In this document: in pieces, positions 36,319-46,293 of the stretch
How positions within the stretch are numbered: position 1 is the first letter of the stretch
Layout of the letters: each line of letters opens with the position of its first letter
Made by a program: the position numbers and the translations under genes
NCBI GenBank assembly: GCA_027448945.1
Contig: DAIDMQ010000010.1
Coordinates: forward strand, 44,801-108,800
DNA from: Gallionellaceae bacterium
GTDB taxonomy: Bacteria; Pseudomonadota; Gammaproteobacteria; Burkholderiales; Gallionellaceae
Reading direction: 5' to 3'
DNA: 64,000 nucleotides
Notes under the pieces: generated by a model
Told to the model about the DNA's origin: nothing
Database searches by the model: none
What the model saw: the letters and a program-made list of their open reading frames with translations, nothing else

Positions 36319-39126
36319 TTAGGCTTTATTCAGGAAATTGACCGCATCTGCCGCCGGGACCGGGCGACTGTACAGATAGCCTTGGTATTCCTCGCAACCT
36401 ATCTCGGTGATGAAGGCCAGTTGCTCCCGGTTTTCCACACCTTCCGCCGTGACTGTCATACCCAAGGCATGAGCCAGCACTGAAGTTGCCCGGACGATAC
36501 TCTCGTCATTACTGTCGGTGGCGATGTCGCGCACAAAGGACTGGTCTATCTTGAGACGTTGTACGGGCAATAGTTTCAGGCGGCTTAAAGAGGAGTAGCC
36601 GGTACCGAAGTCATCCAGCGCAAGCACGAAACCTGCTGCATACAACTCGTCCAGCTTCTTGGTGCTGTCACCACTGCTATCCATCAAGGCGCTTTCCGTC
36701 AATTCGAGTTCTATCAGTTTGCTACTGATGCCCACATCACGCACGATATCCACGATGCGGGTGACCAGATCCTTTTGTGCAAACTGTATCGCGGACAGGT
36801 TCACTGCAATCGGCACTACCGAATAACCTTGCGATTCCCAGATGCGCAATTGCATGGCAGCTTGACGCAATACCCAATCGCCGATGCGGTTGATGAGCCC
36901 GGTCTGTTCTGCGACCGGGATGAAGACTGCGGGCGAGATGAAACCGTGTTCGGGATGTTGCCAACGCAGCAGGGCCTCTAATCCAACGACGTGCTCTCCT
37001 TTTACACTGACCTTGGGTTGGTAATACAACATCAGTTGCTTGGCTTCTATGGCATGGCGCAGATCGCTTTCCAGACGCAAGCGCTCTACTGCACGGATGT
37101 TCATTCCTTCCTCGAAATAGGCAAAGCTGTTGCGCCCACTTTGTTTGGCCTTATACATGGCTAAATCACTGTTGCGCATCAATTGCATCTGCGTTGTGCC
37201 ATCGTCCGGATAGATGCTGATGCCTATACTGGGCGTGATGTGTAAATTGCTCCCGCCGATATCAAAAGAAGCGTCCAGCGCATCTATAATTTTCTCGGCC
37301 ACAAAAGTTGCCTCATCCGCTGTGTTGATGTCATTGAGTATCGCGATAAATTCATCGCCGCCCAACCTCGCTAGCGTGTCGGTTCGACGAAGACAGTATT
37401 TCAGCCTTCCCGCAACGTTCTTTAAGAGCATGTCGCCTATATCGTGCCCCAACGAGTCGTTGATATTTTTGAAATGATCGAGATCAACGAATAGCACCGC
37501 GAATTTACTTTCATTACGCTGAGCCAAGGCGATGCTTTGCTCCATGCGGTCATTGAGTAGATAACGATTAGGTAAGCCGGATAGCACATCAAAATTGGCC
37601 AGAAACTTGGTGCGCTCCTCCTCTTTCTTGCGCTCGGTGATATCCAGGAAAATGGCGATGTGATTCGTCAGATCCCCTTTTTCATCCAGTACGCGTGTGA
37701 TGGTCAACCATTCCGGATAGATTTCACCGTTCTTGCGTTTGTTCCAAATCTCGCCGCGCCAGATGCTCTCGCTATTCAGTGTGTCCCAGAGTTTGCGATA
37801 GAAATCTGCATCGTGTTTGCCGGAAGCTAGGAAGCTAGGGCGTTGGCCTATCGACTCCTCTTGGCTATATCCTGTGATGACACTAAATGCCTTGTTGATC
37901 ATCATGATGCGGTTGTTAGCATCGGTGATCATGATGGCCTCAGCATTGTTCTCAAACACCTTGGCGGAAAGACTCAGCGCAACTTCGGCCTCGCGTCGAT
38001 GTTGAATCTCGCGGGTCAAATTGTTCACCATATTGTCTACAGCGCGAGTCAGATGAGCGACCTCATTCTTCCCAAGCATGGTGGGAATCTTGCTATGCAG
38101 TTCACCCTGGGAAATTTTTTCAGCTGCATCACTCAGTTTGCTGATGGGACGCACGAATCGACCGGCCATCACCCAAGAAATCCAAGCGAAGAATAGACCC
38201 AATGCACTACCCACGAGGAAAATTTTGCGTTGCAATCTTTCCGCAGGTGCGAAAGCCGTGCTGATGTCTTCGCGCACTACAGCAGTCCAGCCTAGACCTG
38301 CGTACTCCCTATAGCCTGATGATTTTGCATATCCCACCAGATAGGTCCTACCGTCGCTGTAGCGTTCTAAAAGATGTCCATACTTGGCTTCACCTTTGAT
38401 GGTCTCCGAGGTCTGTGGACCTAGTGCAGCGTAATCCGACCACGCTTTGCCGGGACCGGAAAGTATCTTGTTGTCCTTGCTCAGGAGGAAGATATCTTCA
38501 CCGGGAGTCTTTTTGCTATCCAATGCCTCTTCTGCCCAAGCCCAGTAGATGTGACCGCACAACACCCCTTGTAATATTCCCTCGCGACTCATCACGGGCG
38601 CGGCCACATCGACCAGATAAAAGGTTTCGCCACTGGGATTGGGAAGGAGCTTGGCCAGCAACATGGCATCGTGCACATCGCCTATGTAGTAACGCGTGCG
38701 ACCTTCGGTGCACCAAGGGCGTTTCGAGAGGTTCTTGCCTTCAAGATACTTTCCGGTTCCGACCTTGCCTATACCTTGTGTGTCGCATATGCCTATCCAC
38801 GCGTAGGCATTGAAGCTGGCCTGCAAGCGTTCTAGTACTTCACGCTTGGTGGCGATTTCCACCTTGGGATTGCGTATCTCGTCCAATACTGCTGCATTCT
38901 GGATCTCGCGGGCACGCTCGAACATACCTCGGTCTATCACATCGAGTGCATTTTGGGCGCGCTTGATGAAAGCCTCGCCCTGACTGTGCTCTATCTGTGC
39001 ACGCGTGGTATTGGTCGCATACAAACTCAATAGGGCGGATAGGCTTAGAACCGTGGCAGCACTGGCCAGACTGATCTGCGCGCGCAGGCTATGTCTGGGA
39101 TCGATGGACTTTAAGAACTTACGCAT
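36319..39126 (-). CDS. Membrane sensor with dCache-HAMP-PAS-GGDEF-EAL domains
   Basis: A 935-residue c-di-GMP turnover enzyme anchored in the inner membrane. TM1 is about 17-38, a periplasmic dCache-type sensor about 45-300, TM2 about 303-325, HAMP to about 376, PAS about 385-500, GGDEF about 505-670 and EAL about 680-930. GGDEF is intact (RLGGDEFIAIL), as is the EAL signature (LEALLRW) with DDFGTGYSSL and KIDQSFVRDI, so both synthesis and hydrolysis are possible. It is convergent with the ligase gene. ATG at 39126. Confidence 0.94.
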   Translation of the reverse strand: MRKFLKSIDPRHSLRAQISLASAATVLSLSALLSLYATNTTRAQIEHSQGEAFIKRAQNALDVIDRGMFERAREIQNAAVLDEIRNPKVEIATKREVLERLQASFNAYAWIGICDTQGIGKVGTGKYLEGKNLSKRPWCTEGRTRYYIGDVHDAMLLAKLLPNPSGETFYLVDVAAPVMSREGILQGVLCGHIYWAWAEEALDSKKTPGEDIFLLSKDNKILSGPGKAWSDYAALGPQTSETIKGEAKYGHLLERYSDGRTYLVGYAKSSGYREYAGLGWTAVVREDISTAFAPAERLQRKIFLVGSALGLFFAWISWVMAGRFVRPISKLSDAAEKISQGELHSKIPTMLGKNEVAHLTRAVDNMVNNLTREIQHRREAEVALSLSAKVFENNAEAIMITDANNRIMMINKAFSVITGYSQEESIGQRPSFLASGKHDADFYRKLWDTLNSESIWRGEIWNKRKNGEIYPEWLTITRVLDEKGDLTNHIAIFLDITERKKEEERTKFLANFDVLSGLPNRYLLNDRMEQSIALAQRNESKFAVLFVDLDHFKNINDSLGHDIGDMLLKNVAGRLKYCLRRTDTLARLGGDEFIAILNDINTADEATFVAEKIIDALDASFDIGGSNLHITPSIGISIYPDDGTTQMQLMRNSDLAMYKAKQSGRNSFAYFEEGMNIRAVERLRLESDLRHAIEAKQLMLYYQPKVSVKGEHVVGLEALLRWQHPEHGFISPAVFIPVAEQTGLINRIGDWVLRQAAMQLRIWESQGYSVVPIAVNLSAIQFAQKDLVTRIVDIVRDVGISSKLIELELTESALMDSSGDSTKKLDELYAAGFVLALDDFGTGYSSLSRLKLLPVQRLKIDQSFVRDIATDSNDESIVRATSVLAHALGMTVTAEGVENREQLAFITEIGCEEYQGYLYSRPVPAADAVNFLNKA

Positions 39127-39420
39127 ATCGGAGTTTCAAATGGATTACGCTGAGTTGAAAATACCCGATGTAGGTAATCAAGGATGTCAAGATTAGCGGG
39201 CTGAAAAGGGCGCAATTCTAGGCTAATTTTGCGACAAGTTAGTTGTTGTGAATTGTGCAGTTATTGAGCGGTGCATGTAAGTCATTGAAGTTTTAACAAT
39301 AATTTGCTTTATCCACACACTGTGCACACAGTCATCCACGGTAATTGTGGGCAAAACAGCGCTTAACTTAAACGGTGGCCATCTTCTATAATCACAGCAC
39401 CGCCAGAAACACGACACATC
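39127..39420. other. Intergenic region with one perfect DnaA box
   Basis: 294 bases between the divergent GGDEF/EAL and Hsp15 genes. It holds one perfect DnaA box (TTATCCACA at 39309-39317) and a looser ATCCACGG nearby, with a CTGTGCACACAG stretch between. There is no ORF or RNA gene, and a single box is not an origin; promoters of both flanking genes must lie here. Confidence 0.5.
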
Positions 39421-39822
39421 ATGAACGACGAGCTAGACAAAATACGCATAGATAAGTGGCTGTGGGCCGCGCGATTTTACAAGACGCGCAGTCTTGCAGT
39501 CGATGCGATAGACAGTGGCAAGGTCAAGATGGGTGGCGTGTGTGTAAAACCGGCCAAGACTGTTGGTGCTGGCGACATATTGGATCTACGTTTGGGACGT
39601 TTTGACTTCAAGATCCATGTATTGGGCATCTCGAATAAACGCGGTCCCGCGCCTGAAGCACACAAGCTCTATCACGAGAACGAAGAAAGTCGCGAGAAGC
39701 GTCTACAGCTGGCGATGCAACTCAAAGCAGAAGAGCCCATTTTCGTGTTCAAGGGCAGACCCAGCAAACGTGACCGCAGGCAGATCGAGAAATTCAAACA
39801 AGGTGGCGAACAGGATTATTAG
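39421..39822 (+). CDS. hslR: S4-domain RNA-binding heat shock protein Hsp15 (HslR)
   Basis: Binds free 50S subunits carrying nascent peptidyl-tRNA and helps recycle stalled ribosomes. The 133 residues have an N-terminal S4 domain (IRIDKWLWAARFYKTRSLA, GKVKMGG, VKPAKTVGAGD) followed by a basic C-terminal helix. ATG start with no strong SD. It is convergent with the hemerythrin gene, 3 bases apart. Confidence 0.88.
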   Translation: MNDELDKIRIDKWLWAARFYKTRSLAVDAIDSGKVKMGGVCVKPAKTVGAGDILDLRLGRFDFKIHVLGISNKRGPAPEAHKLYHENEESREKRLQLAMQLKAEEPIFVFKGRPSKRDRRQIEKFKQGGEQDY

Positions 39823-39825
39823 CGA

Positions 39826-40281
39826 TTAGTCGGCGTTATCTGAAGTGTGCAGGTATTCGGCATAAAGGTTCTTGCCGATAGGTTCGCGGCCGGTATTTTT
39901 GATGAAATTGGCGATCTTCATGTCTTCGCTGACCAGATGATTCACCACCCACTGATTGAGGAAATACAGCAGATCTTCAGGGAACTCGCGGTGACGGCTG
40001 ATCTTGGCCAGCATCAGGTCCAGTTGGTGCAGCAAGTCGGTGTGTATCAGGGTGTGGTTGTCCACATCGGGATAGCCAATCTCATGCATGAGGTTCTCTT
40101 CACTGAGAAAATGGAACTCGACGAACTTCTTCAACTCCAGCATCACCCAGCGTACTGTCTGTTCGGACTCTTGTGTCTTGATTGCGATATCCAATTTGCG
40201 GCACAGCAATACGATGATGCGATGCTGTGTATCAATCAGATCGTTATGCAGTTCCAGTGATTCCTTCCATTGGATGTACAC
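39826..40281 (-). CDS. Bacteriohemerythrin
   Basis: Oxygen-binding di-iron four-helix protein. The iron ligands can be followed: LHNDLIDTQHR (H, H), FHFLSEENLM (HxxxE), HTDLLHQ (HxxxH region) and NHLVSEDMKIA (H...D). The length is 151 residues from GTG at 40281, which has GAGAGGGAA about 7 bases upstream and begins YIQWKESLEL as in other members. The frame also has a GTG at 40350 adding 23 residues without homology. Likely role is O2 sensing, storage or delivery in a microaerobe. Confidence 0.85.
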   Translation of the reverse strand: MYIQWKESLELHNDLIDTQHRIIVLLCRKLDIAIKTQESEQTVRWVMLELKKFVEFHFLSEENLMHEIGYPDVDNHTLIHTDLLHQLDLMLAKISRHREFPEDLLYFLNQWVVNHLVSEDMKIANFIKNTGREPIGKNLYAEYLHTSDNAD

Positions 40282-40374
40282 GGTATTCCCTCTCGTAGAG
40301 TTCGATTCATGATAGGCCGCCTCATCTTGTGTCGAAAGGGCGTATAGCACGGAAAATCCCTGTTTGTTCAGTGC

Positions 40375-41397
40375 TTACGACACCAACCAGGCGCCGTTGC
40401 TGAACACGACCTCCTCATCTAGGGTGACGGTTTCGGTGGCGGCGAACACGTCGACATGGAACTTGGCATCGGCGCGGCGGATGTTGGGTTTATTGTAGCT
40501 GCCGTGCTTGGCGCCCAGTGAAAAATGTATGCCGCACATGCGCTCGAAGGTGCCGATGTCGCTGACCATGCGCTCCGGGCTGAATGCACGGTTCAATCCC
40601 AAGCCTAATTCGCGCAGCCAGATTTCGCCTTCTTCCGCGCGTATCAGTTCCAGTACCTTGTCGAATTCGGCTGTGGAGTCCTCCACACCGACGACGCGAC
40701 CTTTGCTGATTTCCAGCGTGATGGGCACGGGTGGTTTGTTCACCGCGAACTGGGTATCGCCGAAGATGGACACACGTACCTTGCCGTTTACAGCTTCCAG
40801 ATCACGAGACTCGGTGAACACTTCGCCTATGGGGAACTGCCCGCCCACATTGTTCATCTGGCGATAGTCACCCACGTTCAGCTTCGCGTCCTCGAATCCT
40901 GCGCCAAACACCAGTTGTGCGCCGCCGCTGTCTACGATGCCGCAGCTGGCCTGGTCTATACGCGCTTTGAGTGCCGCACCCGTGTTACGGAAGTACTCGG
41001 CGTCATACGCGAGCGAGTCTATGTAGAGTCTGCCTTCTTCGCCCGGCATGCGTGACAGATGGGGATGCTCGATGACTTTCAGCCCCAGTTTGAACAACTC
41101 GACACGGATACGGAAAGCATCCAATCGAAAGCTGGTGGACTGGACCAGAACCACCAGATCGCCAGCGGCAAGCTTGGCAAACTCTGCGCGTATCGCAGCA
41201 GGTTCATGCGCATCGAATTCGATGAAGGTCGCTTCTGGTAGACAGCGTTTATAGGCATCGGTGATCGCCAGTGACAATGCACACTGTCCGTCCCATACCA
41301 CCAATGCGTCGTGCGCAGGGCTATGCTGTATCGCCAAGCCGAGGATGTTCTGTACATGGTGTGCGGCAGTGCTTAAGTCGTGCTCGGTATATTTCAT
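40375..41397 (-). CDS. M29-like (thermophilic) aminopeptidase family protein
   Basis: A 340-residue protein resembling aminopeptidase T/AmpS (M29). The GEVFTES segment near residue 190 matches the M29 GEVFT hallmark that carries a metal-ligand glutamate. The C-terminal HFSLGAKHGSYNKP and ADAKFHVDVF supply likely histidine and aspartate ligands. Activity is not certain; many such proteins are annotated leucyl aminopeptidase. ATG at 41397 is chosen over an extension to 41481 that runs into the oxygenase gene. It follows that gene by 7 bases. Confidence 0.75.
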   Translation of the reverse strand: MKYTEHDLSTAAHHVQNILGLAIQHSPAHDALVVWDGQCALSLAITDAYKRCLPEATFIEFDAHEPAAIRAEFAKLAAGDLVVLVQSTSFRLDAFRIRVELFKLGLKVIEHPHLSRMPGEEGRLYIDSLAYDAEYFRNTGAALKARIDQASCGIVDSGGAQLVFGAGFEDAKLNVGDYRQMNNVGGQFPIGEVFTESRDLEAVNGKVRVSIFGDTQFAVNKPPVPITLEISKGRVVGVEDSTAEFDKVLELIRAEEGEIWLRELGLGLNRAFSPERMVSDIGTFERMCGIHFSLGAKHGSYNKPNIRRADAKFHVDVFAATETVTLDEEVVFSNGAWLVS

Positions 41398-41404
41398 TGC
41401 TATG

Positions 41405-42007
41405 CTATATGGGTGAACTGCCGCTGACACGGAACCAGCCCGCGATACTGCGACGTGTGGTGTTAGAACGTCGCACTTCATGGGGGAAGTGCTCGCTCAG
41501 GAAAATAATCAGGGTGCCAAAACGCGGTGTCACGGTGGTGAGTATGTTGCTACCGTTTTCGTCATACACGTCCAATTCGCCGCCATCGTCCTGCTGCCAA
41601 TTTTCGTTCAGGTATAGCACGGTGGAGAGGATGCGGTTCTTCTTGCCGTGCAAGACATCCAGGTGTTTGGCGTAAGCTGTGCCGGATTCGTAAACGGCGT
41701 AATGACATTCGTAATCAAACAAGCCCAAGAACAGTCTGGCATTCAACTCCCGACGCAAGTTATCCATGGCCGCGAGGAACGTCTGATCATCTATATTTTG
41801 CTCATCCAACCAACTGATGACATCGCCGCGCACGTTTGGTAGCAGTCGCTTTTCATTGCCGCGTCCTACATGTGCTGTGTTGAAGCGATTCAAGTCATCG
41901 ACTTCGCAGCGGCGAAGCAGCTGGTCTAAATTTTTTTTTGGTAGTGCCTGTTCCAGCACGATGTAGCCAGTCTGTTCCAGGCTTTTTGCAATGAGGTTTA
42001 TATCCAT
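41405..42007 (-). CDS. 2OG-Fe(II) oxygenase (prolyl-4-hydroxylase-like)
   Basis: A 200-residue Fe(II)/2-oxoglutarate dioxygenase of the EGL-9/P4H type. The iron triad is H-x-D in YAKHLDVLH and a distal histidine in HFPHEV, with an arginine in TRRSIAGWFR that would bind 2-oxoglutarate. It may hydroxylate a protein such as a ribosomal protein or elongation factor; the target is unknown. ATG at 42007, 12 bases after the copA stop, so it could be read through from copA. Confidence 0.85.
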   Translation of the reverse strand: MDINLIAKSLEQTGYIVLEQALPKKNLDQLLRRCEVDDLNRFNTAHVGRGNEKRLLPNVRGDVISWLDEQNIDDQTFLAAMDNLRRELNARLFLGLFDYECHYAVYESGTAYAKHLDVLHGKKNRILSTVLYLNENWQQDDGGELDVYDENGSNILTTVTPRFGTLIIFLSEHFPHEVRRSNTTRRSIAGWFRVSGSSPI

Positions 42008-42019
42008 GACGTTCAGTAC

Positions 42020-44191
42020 TTAAGATGTTTTTCCCGCGCGCCAGCGTTTCAACAACAGCGCGTTGCTAACCACGGTGACTGAGCTCATCGCCATCGCCGC
42101 ACCCGCGATGACAGGGTTGAGCATGCCGGCTGCGGCAAGCGGGATGCCCAGCACGTTATAGGCGAAGGCGAAGAACAGGTTTTGGCGTATCTTGCGCAGC
42201 GTGGCACGCGACAGGTCTATGGCATCCACCACGCTATTCAGATCGTTATGCATCAAGGTGATGTCCGCAGTCTCTATTGCGATGTCGCTGCCGCTACGCA
42301 TCGCGAAACTGACATCCGCATTCGCCAGAGCAGGGGCATCGTTGATGCCGTCGCCCACCATACCGACTGTCGTATCTGCGCTCTTGAATGACAGTACACG
42401 GGCAGCTTTGTCTTGCGGACTGACTTCGGCGATGGACTCCGTGATGCCCACTTGTGCTGCGATGGCCCGCGTGGCTGCCTGATTGTCACCGCTGAGCATC
42501 ACCACCCTTATTCCCATCGCTTGCAAGCGTGCGACCGCCTCGCGGCTGCTTTCACGCACGCTGTCTTGCGTCGCAATATATCCCATCACGTGTCGTTCAC
42601 GGCTCAAGACCATCACCGTCTTGCCTTGTTCTTGTAGCGCCAATATCCGTGCATCATCGAGCGCGATGTCTTGTGCGCTCGCGTAGCCGGGCGAGACCAA
42701 AAGATAGTTATTGCCATCAAGCTTGGCACTCAGTCCTTGTCCTGCAATTTCGGTGACGTTGGCGTTAGCCGTTGCGGCTATATCCAATTTGTCGCAATGC
42801 GCAGCGATGGCTTGAGACAAAGGGTGTGTGGAGGCGCGGGTGAGTGCCGCTGCTGCGGCCAATAATTGTTGTTCAGTGTGCGCGCCGGCGGAGATGACTT
42901 CGGTCACGCTGGGCTTGCCTGCGGTGATGGTGCCGGTCTTGTCTACAACCAAGACCGATAGCGTATGCGCACGTTCGAGTGCGGCAGCATCTTTGACTAG
43001 TATTCCTGCCTGTGCGGCACGTCCGGTCGATACCACCAGTGCGGTCGGTGTCGCCAAGCCGAGGGCGCAAGGGCAGGCGATGACCAACACAGCGACGGCG
43101 TTGATGAGGGAAAGCGTGAACGTGTGGCCGCTTAGATACCAAGCAGCGAAAGTCACGAGCGCGATGAGCATGACCACAGGTACAAACACCGCTGAGATGC
43201 GGTCGGCCAGCTGTTGTATTGCCGCTTTGGAGCTTTGTGCCAACTCGACCAGTCGGATGATGGCGGCCAACTGTGTATGTGAGCCCACCGCCAGCGCGCG
43301 GCATTTGAGCAAACCACTTTGGTTGGTAGTGGCGGCGTAGACCTTATCGCCAGGGCGCTTGCTGCGTGCCACGCTCTCGCCGGTGAGCATAGATTCGTCT
43401 GCACTGGATTCGCCTTCCAACACCGTGCCATCTACTGGAACGCTTTCGCCGGGTCGTACCAGATACACATCGCCGACCTGCATCTCTTCCACGGCGAGGG
43501 TCTGTATCACGCCATCACGTTCTACTTGGGCAGTCTTGGGTTGCAAATTAAGGAGTGCTTCGAGTGCGCTTGAAGCCTTGCCCTTGGCACGTGCTTCTAG
43601 TAGTTTGCCGAACAGCACCAGTGTGATCAACGTGGCACTGGCTTCGAAGTACAAGGCTTGATCCAGATGCAACAGCCAGACCGCGATACTCAACAGATAA
43701 GCTGCACTGGTGCCGAGTGCGACCAACACATCCATATTGGCGCCGCCGTTACGCAAACTGGCCCATGCACCACTATAGAAACGCCAACCGATCCAGAGTT
43801 GTACGGGTGTCGCGAGCGCAAATTGCAACCAGGCGGGCAGCATCATGTCTATACCTGCGAACATCAGCAGCATAGAGAGCAGCAAGGGCAGCGTCAGGGC
43901 TGCCGAGATCAGGAAGCGGTTTTGTTCATGCCGCAATGCCAGCAAGCGTAATTGCTTTTCAGCCGCGAAATCACGCGGCACATGGGCGTCGAAGCCAGCC
44001 CCCTGTATGGCTTTAATCAAGAATTCCAGCGGGGTGGATTGGGCTTGATAGTCGATTTGTGCGAGCTCGGTGGCGATGCTCACCCGCGCTTCGACTTCGG
44101 GCAGTTGATTCAGGACTTTCTCCAGTCGCGCCGAACAAGCGGCACAATGCATGCCGGTGACTTGTAGTTTGATGTGATTGCTCGTATTCAT
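42020..44191 (-). CDS. copA: Copper-translocating P1B-type ATPase
   Basis: Exports Cu+ from the cytoplasm. The 723 residues hold one HMA domain ([16 protein letters not shown], CxxC), helices, actuator TGES motif (MLTGESV), the CPC metal motif in VIACPCALG, the DKTGTIT phosphorylation site and the THPLSQAI (HP) motif. [12 protein letters not shown] is conserved. ATG at 44191; the open frame upstream to 44263 lies in the promoter zone and is not homologous. It is divergent from the persulfide dioxygenase gene. Confidence 0.95.
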   Translation of the reverse strand: MNTSNHIKLQVTGMHCAACSARLEKVLNQLPEVEARVSIATELAQIDYQAQSTPLEFLIKAIQGAGFDAHVPRDFAAEKQLRLLALRHEQNRFLISAALTLPLLLSMLLMFAGIDMMLPAWLQFALATPVQLWIGWRFYSGAWASLRNGGANMDVLVALGTSAAYLLSIAVWLLHLDQALYFEASATLITLVLFGKLLEARAKGKASSALEALLNLQPKTAQVERDGVIQTLAVEEMQVGDVYLVRPGESVPVDGTVLEGESSADESMLTGESVARSKRPGDKVYAATTNQSGLLKCRALAVGSHTQLAAIIRLVELAQSSKAAIQQLADRISAVFVPVVMLIALVTFAAWYLSGHTFTLSLINAVAVLVIACPCALGLATPTALVVSTGRAAQAGILVKDAAALERAHTLSVLVVDKTGTITAGKPSVTEVISAGAHTEQQLLAAAAALTRASTHPLSQAIAAHCDKLDIAATANANVTEIAGQGLSAKLDGNNYLLVSPGYASAQDIALDDARILALQEQGKTVMVLSRERHVMGYIATQDSVRESSREAVARLQAMGIRVVMLSGDNQAATRAIAAQVGITESIAEVSPQDKAARVLSFKSADTTVGMVGDGINDAPALANADVSFAMRSGSDIAIETADITLMHNDLNSVVDAIDLSRATLRKIRQNLFFAFAYNVLGIPLAAAGMLNPVIAGAAMAMSSVTVVSNALLLKRWRAGKTS

Positions 44192-44310
44192 ATTCGAATT
44201 ATATGCGCTCCGGGCAAGCTTGATGCCTTTAAGAACTTGATTCCTGTAAACATATAGTTGCATTAGCGTTATCTGATATTATCGCCTGAAATAAACCGCA
44301 AGGAGCACCA

Positions 44311-44997
44311 ATGATCTTCCGCCAATTGTTTGATCCCAGCTCTTCCACTCTGACCTATTTGCTCGCGGGAGAGGACGGTCATGCCGTCATCATCGATCCC
44401 GTGCTGGAGCAGTTGCCGCGAGACCGGGCATTAATCGCAGAATTTGGACTGACCCTGGATTACGTGCTGGATACCCATGTACATGCCGATCACATCACGG
44501 CTTCCAAGGCGCTCAAGCAAGTCACCGGTGCGACCAGTGTCATCGCCAAGGATTGCGGTGCACCGGGCTATGACAAACTACTGGCGGATGGGGAGTGTTT
44601 GGGTTTTGGTGCAGAACAAGTGCGTGTGATCGCCACGCCCGGCCATACGCTAGGCAGCTTGTGTTATCTGTGGCGTGATCGTTTGTTCTCGGGCGATACC
44701 TTGATGATCAATGCTTGCGGGCGCACGGACTTCCAAAGCGGGAGTGCAGAGCAAATGTATCACAGCATCACAGAGAAATTGTTCGTGCTACCCGATGAAA
44801 CCTTGCTCTATCCCGGCCACGATTACAAAGGCAGACGAGTGAGTTGTATCGGTGAGGAAAAAATTCTCAACACCCGTATTGCGGGCAAGACCCGGCAGGA
44901 GTTTATCGACATCATGAACGGCTTGAACCTCGCTACGCCCAAGCTCATTCACGAGGCCGTACCCGCCAATCTGGCGGGTGGCTTGCTACAGCGTTAA
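44311..44997 (+). CDS. Persulfide dioxygenase (ETHE1-like metallo-beta-lactamase fold)
   Basis: Oxidises glutathione persulfide to sulfite in the cytoplasm, part of sulfide detoxification. The 228-residue protein has the metal motif THVHADHITA (HxHxDH), the later histidine in TPGHTLG, the bridging aspartate in FSGDTL and the last histidine in YPGHDYKG. The short ETHE1-type C-terminal tail is present. ATG with AAGGAG upstream. The gene ends in a 4-base overlap with the convergent TauE gene. Confidence 0.9.
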   Translation: MIFRQLFDPSSSTLTYLLAGEDGHAVIIDPVLEQLPRDRALIAEFGLTLDYVLDTHVHADHITASKALKQVTGATSVIAKDCGAPGYDKLLADGECLGFGAEQVRVIATPGHTLGSLCYLWRDRLFSGDTLMINACGRTDFQSGSAEQMYHSITEKLFVLPDETLLYPGHDYKGRRVSCIGEEKILNTRIAGKTRQEFIDIMNGLNLATPKLIHEAVPANLAGGLLQR

Positions 44998-45809
44998 ACC
45001 AACCAGAATTTTCGGTAAAGCAGCACCAGTGATACTGCGATGATCAGCACGGCAAGCAGTCTCAAAACGATGTGTTTGGGCAGCTTGCCGCTGAAATGTC
45101 TGCCCAGCAACATGCCAGCGGCGGCACCCAACACGAATGAGCCGGCACCGAGCGTAAGCGTGACATCGCCAGTGGTGACGGCTGATACGAATGCACCAAG
45201 GGAAACCAGTGAGATGACCAGTAAAGACGTCGCGACGATGCCCTCCAGCGTGATATTGCTACAGCGCAGCAAGGCCGGCACGATGATGAAGCCCCCGCCC
45301 ACGCCTAACAGACCCGTGGTCAGTCCGGTCAGTAGCCCGATGATGGAAAGTGTGATGAACGAGGTGCGGTTCCACTGGATGCGACCGGTCTTGATGTTGA
45401 TGCGGCGCGGTCTTAGTGCATCCGCCGAGATGCTGTCATCGCTTAGAGTATGTGCCGCGACACTGCGCCAGAGTCGTGCGGCGACAATGATCATGACCAC
45501 AGCAAAGCCCAGTGTCAAAGCGCGTTCCGGTAGGCGATGTGCGAGGTATTGTCCCAACGGGGCGGCTATCATGCCGTTGATGGAAATTAACATTGCCGCG
45601 CGATAGCGTACCAGCCTGTTTTGGTGTGCACTGAGCACGCCTATGGCAGCGGCACTGCCGACCGCCAACAAGGCGATAGGCGAGGCTTGCGTCATACTCC
45701 AGCCCAAACCCAGGGTCAGTGCAGGCACAGCTAAGATGCCACCACCGGCACCGGTCAAGCCGAGTACTAATCCTATGAGTGAGCCTAAAGAAAGTGCGAT
45801 TAGGAGCAT
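44994..45809 (-). CDS. TauE/SafE family sulfite/anion exporter
   Basis: A 271-residue inner-membrane protein with about eight helices in two repeats. The repeat signatures are LGLTGAGGGILAVPAL near the N-terminus and LLGVGGGFIIVPALL in the second half. This family exports sulfite, sulfonates or similar anions; beside a persulfide dioxygenase, sulfite is the likely cargo. ATG at 45809. The OsmC gene lies 14 bases upstream in the same direction. Confidence 0.88.
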   Translation of the reverse strand: MLLIALSLGSLIGLVLGLTGAGGGILAVPALTLGLGWSMTQASPIALLAVGSAAAIGVLSAHQNRLVRYRAAMLISINGMIAAPLGQYLAHRLPERALTLGFAVVMIIVAARLWRSVAAHTLSDDSISADALRPRRINIKTGRIQWNRTSFITLSIIGLLTGLTTGLLGVGGGFIIVPALLRCSNITLEGIVATSLLVISLVSLGAFVSAVTTGDVTLTLGAGSFVLGAAAGMLLGRHFSGKLPKHIVLRLLAVLIIAVSLVLLYRKFWLV

Positions 45810-45823
45810 GAGTCAGCGATTTT

Positions 45824-46204
45824 CTAGGCGGCTTCTTGAGTCACGAATTCGATGTTCGCACCTTCATGTATCAGCACTTTGACTGCGCAGTGGCTGATCT
45901 CTTGCAGGATGCGTGCGCGTTGTTCGGCGTCTATACGTTCGGGAAATACGACGTCGGTGACGAAGCGGGCAGGGACTAGCGGATTGCCATTGCGTACCAC
46001 CGGTTTGCAATCTATTTTGATACCTTCCGCGCTGATGCCTAGTGCTTTGCAGGCTTTGCGCGAGTAGACGCCAGCACAACCGGCGAGTGCCGCATAAGTG
46101 GCTTCCAGTGGATTGGGCAAGCTGCCATCCAGTCCGTAACTGACGGTGTGATTCTTGTATTTGACGTGTAACTGGTTACTGTTGTCCAGATCGAGTTGAT
46201 ACAT
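45824..46204 (-). CDS. OsmC family protein
   Basis: A 126-residue OsmC/Ohr-fold protein, often a thiol peroxidase or of sulfur-related function. Cysteines are in AALAGCAGVYSRKA and in SHCAVKVLIHEG, the positions of the redox-active pair in the fold. ATG at 46204 with a strong AGGAGG five bases upstream. It probably leads a two-gene operon with TauE. Confidence 0.85.
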   Translation of the reverse strand: MYQLDLDNSNQLHVKYKNHTVSYGLDGSLPNPLEATYAALAGCAGVYSRKACKALGISAEGIKIDCKPVVRNGNPLVPARFVTDVVFPERIDAEQRARILQEISHCAVKVLIHEGANIEFVTQEAA

Positions 46205-46217
46205 GGCTACCTCCTGA

Positions 46218-46262
46218 TTAAAACGTAACGCCCATCAGCCTCACTTCAGGACGATGGGCGTT
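46218..46262 (-). terminator. Terminator after the outer-membrane protein gene
   Basis: AACGCCCATC (46227-46236) pairs with GATGGGCGTT (46253-46262), a perfect 10-bp stem. On the minus strand it is followed by ACGTTTTAAT, a short T-rich run, so it ends the gene at 46294. Confidence 0.65.
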
Positions 46263-46293
46263 GCGTCATTGATACTAATTATCAAGCTAGATG

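Noticed and set aside
39309..39317. Perfect DnaA box as a replication origin
   Set aside because: A single box without clustered copies, AT-rich unwinding region or dnaA/dnaN nearby is not enough for oriC.
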